This document shows positions 10,440-22,143 of a stretch of 64,000 nt of DNA, one piece after another. The notes under the pieces are model-generated. The model saw nothing but the letters and a program-made list of their open reading frames with translations. It searched no databases and was not told the origin of the DNA. This stretch comes from Rhynchospora pubera (taxonomy: Eukaryota > Streptophyta > Magnoliopsida > Poales > Cyperaceae). A program made the position numbers and the translations under genes. Position 1 is the stretch's first letter; the number at the start of each line of letters is the position of its first letter. The stretch lies in assembly GCA_028095005.1 (NCBI GenBank), contig CM051460.1:83221676-83285675 (forward strand), given 5' to 3'.

Positions 10440-12371
10440 AGCACGTGATGTCAGAAATAGAAATACAATCACGTGTATAAAAGGAAGGGACGCTTGTTGA
10501 TTCCGTGATTGTCTAAAATTTTGATTACAAGAAGCAATTCCCTTAATTAATGGGTCCTAAAACTTATGAAAGATCTCTCTAAAGTATAATGAACACACTA
10601 CGAATTGCGATCGAATGAAAATTTTAGCATTAGTGTCCGTTTCATCTACTAGAATATTATAAAGGAATTGAAAATGACAAGAAATTACTTTTAGAGATCT
10701 GTGTTGCTTGTTTAATAAGTTTACCCGGGAAATAAAACTTTGTTTGATACTTGCATTCTCAATACTGTTTTTTGTTCGCGTAGTTTTATTTATTTTGTCA
10801 GAAATGAAATGAAATGAAAATGATTTTAGTAAAATAAAGTCAGCCAGTATAAGGTTGAAGACATAAATGAAGCCATGCATATATAGAGATTTTTCCAGGA
10901 ATTAACAGAAGGCAATTAATACGGGTTGTCGGATTCGGTACAGTTTATTTTCTTGCTTCCCTCACGGGTACCTTGCTGTCTCTTCAATATTATACTACTG
11001 ATTTTATAATATGTGCAATATATAATTTATATAAATCAAACGAAATTACATTACAATAAGGTGGTCGGTAATTCTGACGTCAGAGGTGCGTAAGTACACC
11101 ATCATGTTTAAAACAAGACATTTCATCATACTAACAAATTAGTAGCTTGTGGGATGAAATGGTTAGATATTGGGAAATCTTTTTTTTCTTTGAAGATAGA
11201 TATTGGGAAATCTTTAGCAATTAATTTATTTTATAATTTTATCTACAGTAAAAATCTTGGGATCTAACAATTTAGACATATTTTTATGGATATTTTTCAC
11301 AAAATATTAATATTATGAAAAAGCAATACATGTTTTAGTTATTAATCAAATAACTTAAAGTTTGCAACGACACAAATCGTGTATCCTTTAATAATAACAG
11401 CAAATGTCATTTCAATCACATAAAATTTAATACACAACAATTTACAAAATTAATAGTTTCTCTGCATAATTTAAAAATTAATTAAAGATATATAATTAAA
11501 ATTATTAAAAAAATTATCAGTAAATCTCTCCGATCAACCTAAATAGCTTACCTTGCTGACCTTGTTACCAAATATAATTTCTCAGCGGCCAAAAGGCTTT
11601 AAAACCACAAGAAAAAGAAAACGAAAGAGTAAGAGACAAAAAGCAAAGACAATAATAATAAAATGATGGAGGAGGCAAGAAGGTCAGCAAGGGCAGGAAA
11701 TATTAAAAATATAGTCAGAAGTTGCACACAGCTTTGCCACCTCCGCCCTCCGGGAAGGACCACTGCCAAAGATGTTTCCTATTGTCTCCATTCTCTGACA
11801 AACTGCATATTTTAGTCTACTGAATTAGCACTCATATGGATTATTTTGTTAACTTGCTTATATATAGTTTCCTAATAAAAAAATCAAAAAAGAAAAAATC
11901 TTCCACATTTTAAATTGTATATATAGATTGAATGATACATTTTGTTCATCGCTATTAAAACTAAAATTGAAAGCCTAATTGTTTCTTTGTACAGTGAAAA
12001 TTGATAGGTTAGTTTTTTTTTTACATTATAAAATGATAAAAAATAGTAAATTATTATTACTATTAACTTGCTGACAATATGCAAACTGCATGCACCAAAA
12101 ACACAAATTATCACAAAAATGAACAAATACTTGTTGCTGCAGCAAATTGATACAACAATGAACAATAGCAACAATAACCATCAAATCAGATGTCATTTCT
12201 CATGAATGCTGTACTAGAATGTTGACTGGAGAAGAAATGAACGCCATGTAAACTAAAGTTACTAAACCAAGGTTAAGGCTCAGTAAACGAGGAAGAAGCA
12301 ATAACTCCAGGTTTTCATGCCCAACCTGTGACCAACAAAGCCTCTGCGCCATATTTTGCCATTAGTTAGTA
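10440..12371. other. Intergenic, no gene seen
   Basis: AT-rich non-coding DNA. CACGTG hexamers occur near 10442 and 10472. Nothing resembling an exon, transposon end or RNA gene was noticed. Confidence 0.45.
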
Positions 12372-12377
12372 GTTACG

Positions 12378-12569
12378 GACCCGAATCCCGTGTAGCGCGG
12401 GACACCGTGTAGCGCACGTACGAGCCGTCTGATCTTGATCGGACGGTTCATTTTTTACGGGCCTATCAATCTAGGTTACATGTACGGGACTTTCTTGTCC
12501 ATTGGATTTTGATCAGACGGCTACGATGCCGCGCTACACGGTGTGCCGCGCGGCACCAGATCTGAACTC
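12378..12569 (+). mobile_element. Small inverted-repeat (foldback) element
   Basis: Arms around 12385-12455 and 12505-12560 pair imperfectly: CGTGTAGCGCGG on the left against CCGCGCTACACGG on the right, and GATCGGACGG against GATCAGACGG. The block is flanked by GTTACG on both sides (12372-12377 and 12570-12575), a possible target duplication. GC-rich against AT-rich surroundings; no coding frame. Confidence 0.6.
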
Positions 12570-12575
12570 GTTACG

Positions 12576-13635
12576 TTACCATCTCAGTAACTTTATTTTG
12601 TCTCTCGCTCCCTGACCTGAGTGCACTTTGTATGCCTAGGGATAAGCACATCTGAGCTAACAGTTCAAGCTTAGACTGTGCACATTTCATCTCAAAAAAA
12701 AAAAAAAAAAAAAACATTTCATCTCGATATTTCTCTTTCGTCTTATCATCTCTACCTCTTTTTCTGTGGGCCTCAACCTCATACATGCTGAATTTAACAT
12801 AGACCGGCTTAAGGTTGTCTTATACACGATTAATTCGTGAGATGTCATCAAAAAAAAAAAAATCATGATATTAGTTGTTTTGAAAAATTTGAAATGCATT
12901 TTTCCGTTTTTTTTTTTAGAATGATATATGTTTTTCCTTCTATTCGGATGGATTGGTGTACACAGCACAAAGTATAGTAGCTACTTTCTGATTAATGAAA
13001 TATGGACCTTAAAAGCAGACAATAAATGTGAGAAGCGCGACTCACATGATTCGTTCGTGATTATCCGGACTTTAATTTTTTTTTCTTCAGCAAAATTGAG
13101 GGTTAATTTCACCCGAGCTAAATTTTTAGAAACGCGTAATTCTTGAACTCCAATCTAGTACTTATATTATTGAGCAATTAAATAGTGTGCTGTACTGTTG
13201 TTCGAATTTAGATTGGACTTTTATAAATTTATTTATGGACAAATGCATTACTTCTAGTTTTTTTTTTTTTTTTAAACACTGTCTACTCACTATAAACTTC
13301 AGTGGTTTGCATCTCTCCAAGTAAAAGGCAACAACCAAGAAAATTTATACTGGAGTTGTGAATTATTTTGTGATTTATTTAAACCATTTTCGCATATTTT
13401 CCAACGAACGAAACATATAATATGTATGTTCGTGCATACGACTATTAGGTGGCATTTGTCAGTCAGTCAGAAAGCATAGCTCTAGTTGACAGGTTTTAGG
13501 ATACCAGATTTAAATTTTTCATTTTTTTGATCACTAGTTCGATATGTCATCTAAAAATTATAATTTTCTAGTAGCTAATTCAAATTTTTTTAGATTGATA
13601 TTTTATTTTTATATAAAATTTATACATATATAATA
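12576..13635. other. Intergenic, no gene seen
   Basis: AT-rich DNA with long homopolymers (a ~22-base A run at 12694-12714, A runs at 12849, T runs at 13258-13273). No supported gene. Confidence 0.45.
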
Positions 13636-14590
13636 ATGGACAATTTGTAAATTTTTTAATTTTTAAATTCATGAATTTTCTCCTATCAAGAAGATGGTAA
13701 TTAAGAATAGTTTGAAAACTATGACAATCAGTGTCCCGTGTAATTTGGATATCTAGGCACGTCGAGTACTAAAAAGAAAAAAATCAGTCATTAGAATATA
13801 CATAAAAAAAATTAGAATTATATAACGCCCGACTTGTTTCAGTTAGAAATAAAAGCCATTATATATTACTAACAAAAAATGTCCTCAATACATGGGCAAA
13901 TAAAAAATAAAATATTGATATTATTTTTTATATATAAAATGTTACATGCTAGACAATAAAGGTATGGTAAAATCAATAATTTAGTCTTTCGTTTTAAATA
14001 AACAGCTAATTTGGTAGTAATTTAATTTTTTTAAGAAAAGTCTTACCTTGATCTAGACCACCGATCAAATCAAATTACACAAATCAATGGTCCATAATTG
14101 ATATAAGAATTGTCTACACCCTTTTATCTGACAAGTTTACTCCTTTTATATGGGTGCTTTATAAGTAGTAACTATATAGATAGTAACTTAATTTTTTTTA
14201 AGAAAAATCTAACCTTGATCTAGACCACTGATCAAATCAAATTACACAAATCAAAAGTCCATAATTGATATAAGAATTGTCTACATCCTTTTATCTGACA
14301 AGTTTACTCCTTTTTATATGGGTGCTTTATAAGTAGTATAGATAGATTTATATGGGTGCTTTATAAGAAGTATAGATATAGATATAGATATAGATTGGAC
14401 AATTTGAAAGTTTTAAAATTTTAAATTCATGAGTTTTCTATCAAAAAGATGGTAAGAATAATTTGAAAAAAACGACAATCAGTGTTCTGCGTAATTTGGA
14501 TATGTAGGCAAATCGAGTACTTAAATAAAATCAGTTATTATAATATACATAAAAAAAAAACTTTGAAGTTCTAACGCCCAACTTATTGAG
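13636..14590. repeat. Direct repeats A/A' flanking a Helitron-like insertion
   Basis: Segment A (about 13636-13830) and segment A' (about 14396-14585) share a sequence running from GGACAATTTG through AATTTGGATAT and CGAGTACT to TAACGCCC. The Helitron-like element lies exactly between them. The simplest reading is a tandem duplication of host DNA later split by the insertion. Confidence 0.7.
13869..14394 (-). mobile_element. Non-autonomous Helitron-like element, copy 1
   Basis: Read on the minus strand, the element begins TCTATATC...TATACTTCTTATAAAGCACCC and ends in a GCCC...GGGC-type hairpin ~10 nt before a terminal TTAG. The 5' TC is preceded by A and the 3' end is followed by T, the A/T insertion context of Helitrons. 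Inside, a ~180-bp block is tandemly duplicated (13990-14165 and 14182-14340). No Rep/helicase frame. Confidence 0.65.
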
Positions 14591-16120
14591 GTATTACGGG
14601 GTATTATAGTTGGGTTTTTACTTTTTACATTCACATTAGGCGTGTGGCGAATTCAGATGTTAATTAAGCAATAGGAATTTCTTATATAAAAATCAAGCAT
14701 GGATATATTTACACTATCATACTTATTTTATTAGATTTCCAAGGAAAACATAACACAAAAAAAAAAAAATCGATGCGTGTAACATTTTTTAGTCTATGCT
14801 TGCTCCTACTTGGATTTGCCACTGCACTCAGCTTTATTTGCCAAAAAAAAAAAAAAAAGAAATCGATTGATATGAAAAGGAGGAGAAAACTGAATTGTGA
14901 ATGAAAATAAACAAATGAAAATTTCTTATATATACGAATGCAAATCAGACTTGTGTCGTAAGCCTTTCATTGAAAAAAGAAAGTTTAAAAAAAGTAAACA
15001 AAAAAAAAGGTGCATTGTGAAATACAGATACTATATATCCCAATGTGGATTTTGGAGGTAGAAATTCATATATTTTGCGATGCTTGGCGTCTTTTTCCCT
15101 AAAAAGAAGGAAACTTGAGTCTTATTAACTCACGTCTTGAATTCAATAATATGGCTTTTTAAGTGGCAGTGCATAACGAGACGGAGATTCGGCTCTTTTG
15201 AAATCAACAATGATCAACATATATTAATATAGTAAGCAATAAAGCAAAGTTGTAAATTTCATAACGAGTTAACGATGCAGATGGGATGGATAATTGGATA
15301 GTTACTTCGAGGAGAAAAGAAAAGGAGAGATGGGATGGATATTCAGAACCTCAATAAAAGATTGGTTTAAAGTTTCTGAATAACATAAATAAAATAATAT
15401 TAAAGTTAGATATAAATGGCATCATTTTGCGTGTTTATTACAAAAAGATCAGAGATCCACCAACTACTTCTGTACAATTTGTAATGGAAAGATATTGATA
15501 TGTAACTGCTTCTGATAGAAATGACATTGTACAATGGATTTATTGATGGCTGCATGCCTTTCGAAAAGAAATGATTTTTTTTCCCAAAAGGCTTAATATC
15601 ATATTATCAAATAGCAACGAAAAAATATTTCATTTAATTTCATACCATGGTTAACTATAATAATTTTTCGCATCATAAGCAATAAAAAATTTTGTACACC
15701 ATGTTGCCTAATATATTTGATCGACCTACAACCCAAAAAAAAGAAAAACAGAGAGTAACTCAAAGACATTAAAAAAAGAACACAATTAATTGCATTTGGC
15801 TAGAATCCTTAAAGCACAGATGGTTATATAATCCAATGGCACATAAAACCATGACTCGGACAAAACGATGCATGCGGTCTGAAAATGAGGGTTAAAGGAA
15901 TATAAAGACACACGGGCTGATATAATACAACACTATCAAAGCTTCAACCAGCATTGGTGGGTTATTTTAATACTCTGGGTTCACTAAAAATATGCGCACT
16001 CTTTCTAAACCAAGTAAATAGAAAAAAAATTTGTTCCCTCCTGGAAAGCAACCGCGGGAGGTGTCCAGTTTTCAGAAAGAATGTACTGTGTAAAACGGGC
16101 TTTGGTGAACAATCTTCATA
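14591..16120. other. Intergenic, no gene seen
   Basis: AT-rich DNA with many A runs. No exon-like stretch or recognisable repeat end was found. Confidence 0.45.
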
Positions 16121-16267
16121 GGCTCCGTTTGGATAGGTGTGGGAAGAAGGGAAGAAGGAAAGAAGTATTGGGAAGTGTGTAACTTTGTGAAGAGTTTGAA
16201 TTGTTTATATTTTTTTTTCTTCCCATCTTCCTTCTTCCTCTTCTTCTTCTCTCATCCAAACGCAAGC
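16121..16267 (+). mobile_element. MITE copy 2
   Basis: 147 bp, starting GGCTCCGTTTGGATAGG and ending ATCCAAACGCAAGC, flanked by ATA on both sides. Same orientation and core as copy 1. Confidence 0.88.
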
Positions 16268-16486
16268 ATAGTTCCGCAAATGTTTTTCAATCATGTAAAT
16301 ATTTATGATGATAATATCAAATTCATCAACCATTCTTTGACTAATACTTATAAAAACGTTGTAATTTATTTGAATCAAGTTGATTTCTCATTATAAATCG
16401 AGAAAATTCTTTTAAATAGAGAATTTTGGACTCTTTTTTTTTATTAATGAGAATTTTGGACTCTACTAAACAGATGTATAAATATA

Positions 16487-16682
16487 GGTTCCGTTTGGAT
16501 GCGTTGAGAATAAAGTAGGAAGAAGGAAGAAAGGAAAAAATTTATTGGGAAGGGGTAACTTTATTGGGAAGTGTGTAACTTTTGTGAAGAGTTTGGATGG
16601 TTAGAAATAAATTTATTAGTAAAAAGTAGTTATTTCTTATTCCTTATTCCTTATTCCGGGAAGAAGCCATCCAAACGGAGCC
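16487..16682 (+). mobile_element. MITE copy 3
   Basis: 196 bp, starting GGTTCCGTTTGGATGCG and ending CCATCCAAACGGAGCC, flanked by ATA duplications. Slightly longer than the others because the ATTGGGAAG segment is repeated. Confidence 0.88.
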
Positions 16683-18823
16683 ATAGTGACTGCATTGCAA
16701 AGTAACTTATTTTTTTTCCCCTTTTTGAAAGAAATTTGCATTATCTATTTACATCGGCAGAGAATGAAGAGTCTTCGGTAAGTGTCTTAAAGATATCTTT
16801 TGTCATTACTAAAATGAAAATGAGTTAAAGATTCTTTAAAATAAATTTAGAACAACTTCATGTGTGAACTAAAATTAATTCACAGAATTCCTTAATCGCT
16901 GACACATTTTGTCATCACTACTTCACATGCCAACAGCACAACATAATATATAGAGTTGTTTTGAACATTTTAGTCTAGACTATATCATCTACTTCACTAC
17001 TATACAAAACAGTAATACTTCCCCAAAATGAATTTGTTTCCACTTTGTTTTAATTTTATTTTTCACTTTACAAGTGCAACAAATAATTTTGTTCTGTGCT
17101 TTTGTGCAAATGTATTCATTTTTTTTGTAATAAAAATATATGAAAAACAAATATATTTGAGTACGGTCGATGCTAATTTACAGTAAAGTCATTCCAATTA
17201 ATTAAAAACTTCACAAGCCGACTCATCAGGTCACTCACTATTGAATTCTCACAAGTCACAACGAGAATTACCTAAAGAATAATTCAATAGTTATATGCTG
17301 AAGCGATGACTCTTTAAAATTTTATTTGAATTTTACACAACCATATTTTTTCCGTATAATTTTCTAACTAAATGCGACTATGTTATTTTTAACTTTAGAA
17401 TATTGGTCAAAAATACCTTGGATAATACTATAATTATGGCATTCAACCTGATCCATCAAATTGAAACTGTACCATGTCTGCTATGTCATGACCCCTTTAA
17501 GAAATTTGAATTGCAAGTAAGAATCTAATCAGACGGTTCATTGTATGCTATAATTATAGCGCCAATGCAAATATGCAATTATGGAATATGGAATACGATT
17601 CATGAGAACTTGTTTTCACTGGAGAAGAGATTCATGCTTCAGAAACAAGCACCGAGAGAAACAAGGCACCAAAACCAATCTCCTGACATCATTTGTCCCT
17701 GCATGGATTTATTATTAGCATGCAGACATCACTTCAAAGGTTCTAGTGCATCCCATCACACATTTCATTTTAGTAATTTGGAACTTTTAGATTGATTTAA
17801 ACATGAAATTGGTAAGATCATGCGCCATCATTTCCTCATTGGGTGGCAAAGTTTGACTAATTTGCAACGACAACTCAAAACACACCCACTTCTCGCGGTT
17901 TGACTCTTTGAGGTACACAGTACACTTCACAATTTTAATGATTCAAATCTCGACTCCCAAACTTTTCCCAACCAAGAAACAACTTTTAGTTTATTTCCTT
18001 TCAATTTTTTCATATACTTTAATTATTTAATTAGACGAAACTTCCTACCAAAATTTATATCCTCGCAAAACAAAAAAAAATAACGAAACTTGATATATAC
18101 AATATTGGCTATTAGCGATTACCATATAACGAAAATGGAACAACAAAAAAAAATGAAAAATAATTTCAATTTGATTAAGTAGAAAACATTTAAGTCCAAT
18201 AAACCGAAAATCTAGTAAAACTTTTTAGCGGGAAAAAAGTTCGTTATTATTTTCCTTAAAAGAGTGTTCTAGCTAGTCTTAACTAACCACGCAATATATT
18301 CAACTTCAAGGTAAAAGAGCCAAATATTATCATACAGCTCAGCATTTCATTATAAGTTGCTCGTCAAAATATTATCATACACTGCAAGCGCCACATTGTA
18401 TCCTATATTGGAAAACACTGCCTCAATCAGTCGCAATTCCCCGGTGCGAGAGATAAACAAAAGAGAAGCATCTAATATAAAAATTTAAATGCCAATTGAC
18501 CAATTCTTTATCTAAGGCCATTGCCACAATAAATATACAGTTTCCGAAAAATCACTACAATAATTACTCTAGAATAGGAGGATTAATTAATTAGCAAGCG
18601 ACGAATTAAATAATTAGCAACTTTAACCATGTGCAATTGCAATCTTTCAGTAACACACTACCAAGTACCAACTAAGAAAAACAGTTTTTGCATATAGTCC
18701 CCCATCCTAATTCAATAATATTTGCATTGTCAACACTTAATTTTATCCGCTTGGTAAGAAAATTTCGACCCATTTTATTATGTTCTTCTATTTTTGAAAT
18801 TCTGATGACACATTTTAAGAAGA
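16683..18823. other. Intergenic, no gene seen
   Basis: AT-rich DNA. The open frame at 17541-17795 shows no domain. No supported gene or RNA. Confidence 0.45.
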
Positions 18824-19167
18824 CTAGCAAAAGATGCCCTCAATACTTGGGCAAATAAAAAAATAAAATATTGATATTATTTTTTATTATATATATAATG
18901 TTACATGTTAGGCAATAAATATATGGTAAAATCAATAATTTAGTCTTTCCTTCTAAATAAATAGCTAATTTGGTAGTAACTTAATTTTTTTTTAAGAAAA
19001 GTCTAATTTTGATTTAGACCATTGATCAAATCAAATTACACAAATCAATGGTCCATAATTGATATAAGAATTATTTACACCCTTTTATATGACAAGTTTA
19101 CTTCTTTTATATGATAAGTTTACTCCTTTTATATGGGTGCTTTATAAGTGGTATATATATATATAGA
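18824..19167 (-). mobile_element. Non-autonomous Helitron-like element, copy 2
   Basis: Same family as copy 1. On the minus strand it ends GCCCAAGTATTGAGGGC, seven bases, then CTAG followed by host T: a textbook Helitron 3' end with hairpin and CTRR. The 5' end (TCTATATATATATATACC then ACTTATAAAGCACCC) abuts an inverted-repeat insertion. The part of copy 1 that is duplicated is single here. Confidence 0.7.
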
Positions 19168-19506
19168 AAACCTTCAATCAAAGCGCTTTGACCGGAGTCT
19201 CGGGTAAACCCCATCAGATCTCAATTTTGAAAATTCAAATGACCGATCCAAACCGTCAAATATGATCTCCATATTGAAATTTCCTTACAGAACAAAATTT
19301 TCATTTTTTTGAATTTTTTAAGCATTTTTTTCGAATTTTAAAAAATCGTTAATCTAATTTGTTCAGAACCCTACAAAAATTGCTGTTTTTGAAAATCCGA
19401 AAAAAATACTTAAAAATTTCAAAAAAATGAAAATTTTGGTCGGCAAGGAGATTTCAATATGGAGATCATATTTGACGGTTTGGATCGATCATTTGAACGG
19501 AGTCTC
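19168..19506 (+). mobile_element. Foldback element nested against the Helitron copy
   Basis: Two arms of ~150 bp are inverted relative to each other. The left has GACCGATCCAAACCGTCAAA then ATGATCTCCATATTGAAAT; the right has the reverse order with ATTTCAATATGGAGATCAT. Both contain GGAGTCTC at the outer side. The same motif family recurs in the element at 21416-21789. Confidence 0.7.
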
Positions 19507-19799
19507 CATATATATATACCACTTATAAAGTACCCATATTGAAATCAAAGCGCTTTTATATGATAAGTTTACTCCTTTTATATGGGTGCTTTATAAGTGG
19601 TATGCATACTAATGTACGGAAGCTTCGGTGCATATTGATTCGAACTCTTGGATCTGTTTCAAAATGACCGATCCAAACCGTCCAATATGATCTCCCTATT
19701 GAAATCTCCTTGCCGATCAAATTTTAAATTTTTTCGATATTTTTAAGTATTTTTTTCAGATTTTTAAAAACTGCTATTTTTGAACGGTTCAGAAAAAAA
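19507..19799. mobile_element. Further Helitron 5'-end pieces and one-armed foldback fragment
   Basis: 19511-19535 and 19553-19605 repeat the Helitron 5' terminal sequence (ACTCCTTTTATATGGGTGC). From 19616 a single arm of the foldback family follows (GACCGATCCAAACCGTC...). This looks like nested insertions followed by deletion. Confidence 0.55.
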
Positions 19800-19946
19800 T
19801 AGATTAGCGATGTAGATTGATACTAAATTAGATTAGCGATGTAGATTGATACTAAATTAGATTAGCGATGTAGATTGATACTAAAATTAGATTAGCGATG
19901 TAGATTAATAACAATAAAAACAGAGATGTAGATTGATACTAAATTT
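19798..19946 (+). repeat. 29-bp tandem repeat, about 4.5 copies
   Basis: The unit ATTAGCGATGTAGATTGATA plus CTAAATTAG repeats four times almost perfectly. A degenerate fifth copy ends near 19946. Confidence 0.9.
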
Positions 19947-20239
19947 TGCAATTCGGGATGAAATGAGTACGCTGTCAACTGTCAATGGACCATATATAGG
20001 TGCAATGAGCATGACACACATTTTCCTAAATAAATGCTCCCATTAATTATATGGTATCCATTCTTGGATGCAAGAAAGCATTGACACAAAAAGGTTGGGA
20101 CTTGGGAGTACGCAAGCAAATAGTAAGCTTACATTCTTATGCGAATAATTAAGCCTAAAGGACATATATGCAAAAACAAAAAAAAGGGAGGAAACTAAAG
20201 ACAAATACAAAACTCAAGATACCATTAACTAACAAAAGA

Positions 20240-21061
20240 TCAAACCCTTAGGAAGTAAACACTAAGCTCAGGTCCACTATTACTATCTGGATTCATCATG
20301 TAAAAGGCCTCTGAGTCTCTGGACCCCACCACTCTCTCAAACCTCGCTCTCATGTACATCACATCTCCATTCTTCTCTCCATTTCCCGGTATCACTCCAG
20401 CTCCCATTGATACCGGTTCAACTGCTTTCAACACCTTTGAGTCTTCCTCCCCGACCTCCTTTCGCACCGCATAGCCGCATTTTCTACCGTTGCAATAGGC
20501 TCTCCATACCGGCTCTTCACCGAGCTTCGTACCGGAATTACTACCATCCTTCTTCCTTTCACATTCAAGCGCAATGCGTACCAGCCCAGAAGCCATTTCT
20601 TTGACTAGAGAGCATGTAGGTGTTGCAAGTTCAATTATCAGTGCAGGACTGGAACGTGGGTCGGATTGAATGGCGAATCGAACATACCCACGTCGGTGAC
20701 CGAAGAGTGTACCGGTCACTCGGGTCCCAAGAGAAGACCAACCAGTACGATGTCGACCGGTACCGCTAGCGAGTGCAGCAGCAAAGACGGACCGCAAGCG
20801 CGACATTGTAGTAGAACCATTGGTACCACTTTTCTTATGGGGTTGTTTGAGTTCAGCGGTACAAGAGGTGGTATTGTCTTCGCAAGGAAGAGTCGAACTG
20901 GAGACGGAGAAAGGGAAGATGTCGAGGTCATCAAGGTCTCCGTTGGAGAGGTCATCTCCGGTACTGGATTTGCTACCAAGTATCCACTTGAAATGGCGCC
21001 GAGAGAAGGAGAAGGAAGCTTCGTGGGGGCTTCTTGCCATGATGGTTCTCATCTTTTGCAC
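20240..21061 (-). CDS. MIZU-KUSSEI 1-like (DUF617) protein
   Basis: Intronless 273-residue frame ending at the TGA at 20240-20242. The C-terminal half (about residues 113-272) is the plant MIZ1/DUF617 domain: TRVTGTLFGHRRGYVRFAIQ, then SPALIIELATPT, EPVWRAYCNGRKCGYAVRKE, VMYMRARFERVVGSRDSEAF and the terminal ELSVYFLRV. The N-terminal half is low-complexity and Ser-rich, as usual in the family. MIZ1 acts in root hydrotropism at the ER; most paralogs are uncharacterised, so a role in hydrotropism is not claimed here. The start at 21061 is followed by another Met at residues 5 and 8 (MARSPHEASF), either of which could be used. A CT-rich leader precedes it on the minus strand (21062-21350). Confidence 0.92.
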   Translation of the reverse strand: MQKMRTIMARSPHEASFSFSRRHFKWILGSKSSTGDDLSNGDLDDLDIFPFSVSSSTLPCEDNTTSCTAELKQPHKKSGTNGSTTMSRLRSVFAAALASGTGRHRTGWSSLGTRVTGTLFGHRRGYVRFAIQSDPRSSPALIIELATPTCSLVKEMASGLVRIALECERKKDGSNSGTKLGEEPVWRAYCNGRKCGYAVRKEVGEEDSKVLKAVEPVSMGAGVIPGNGEKNGDVMYMRARFERVVGSRDSEAFYMMNPDSNSGPELSVYFLRV

Positions 21062-21350
21062 TGGAGAAAGAGTGTGTAGGAGAGAGAGAAGAGAGGAGGA
21101 GAATCTCTTGAGAAGTGGGGTGGTATGGGAGAATGGAGAGGAGAGAAAGAAGTGGAGACAGGGAGTGGATTTATTCTACGCTTCTAGTCCTTTGTGTCAG
21201 GGTGCAGTTCCTTTTGTACTGGGGAGAAGAGAGGGAGGTGAGCTGACCCACCAAACTTTTTTTAGAGGAGAAAGAGAGAGTTGAAACAAAGAGAGACAAA
21301 ACATAGATTGAGGTTTGAGGAGTGAAGGGTGAAAGAGAAAGATGAGAGGG
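21062..21350 (-). promoter_or_regulatory. CT-rich leader and proximal promoter of the MIZ1-like gene
   Basis: The minus strand is strongly C/T-rich (GAGAGA words on plus), typical of plant 5' UTRs. A weak TATA-like word (AGAATAAATC on minus) lies near 21168-21177. The exact start is not determinable. Confidence 0.35.
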
Positions 21351-21415
21351 TCGGTTTTACTTTTCTCATTCAAGAAACTTTGTGTGTACCTCCAGTAAAT
21401 CATATTAATTACATA

Positions 21416-21789
21416 GAGGGGTGATAAAATACACTCTGGAGAGTCGTTTTTGAAATCCAAAAATCAAACGGTCGATCCGAACCGTTCAACTTGTTCTCCA
21501 TATTGAAAAACTTTCGAATACCAAATTTTATATTTTTTCGAATTTTTTTGCTATATATTATGATATTTTCAAATTGGAGGGCCTGAAATACTCCAATTGT
21601 AGTGTTTTTTGAAAATATCATAATATATAGCAAAAAAATTCGAAAAATGGTAAAATTTGGTCTCCGAGAATTTTTCAATATGGAGAATAACTTGAACGGT
21701 TCGGATCGACTGTTTGATTTTCGGATTTCATAAACAACTCTGGTGTACGAGAGACGATCCATACACCAGAGTGTATTTTATCAATCCAC
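21416..21789 (+). mobile_element. Foldback MULE-type MITE with 10-bp TSD
   Basis: 374 bp flanked by perfect TAATTACATA duplications (21406-21415 and 21790-21799). Terminal inverted repeats contain TGATAAAATACACTCTGG and its complement, and the inner arms continue nearly to the centre (AATATGGAGAA / TTCTCCATATT). Long arms plus a 9-11 bp duplication indicate a Mutator-like foldback element. No coding capacity. Confidence 0.9.
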
Positions 21790-22143
21790 TAATTACATAT
21801 CACCATCTGTAATAAATTTTACAAGTTTGATGAATTAGACAGCGCCGTTTTCTTTGAATCAGGGGAGGAGGGTTGTTAATTTGTTTATATTTGTTGGTAG
21901 AATGGTTGAATTTGTATATTTTTTGAATTAACATGCAAATTATTAGAATAGTTCTTTAAATTAAATGTTATATGTTATTCATAATATTTATAAATTGTCC
22001 ATATAATATTATCGTAAGATGCATTGCAACTCTTATAAGACCAGTGATCTATTTTAAAATGTGTTGTTATGATAATTCAAAAGTTCTTTTAGGTAAAAAA
22101 TTACTATTGATTAATAAATCTCTATTTTGATGTTAAGAATATT

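Noticed and set aside
10139..10444. Minus-strand Pro/Ser-rich protein frame
   Set aside because: Direct product of the GGAGGCGGAG low-complexity tract.
20666..21284. Plus-strand frames overlapping the MIZ1-like gene
   Set aside because: They are antisense to a clear conserved domain and have no recognisable motifs.
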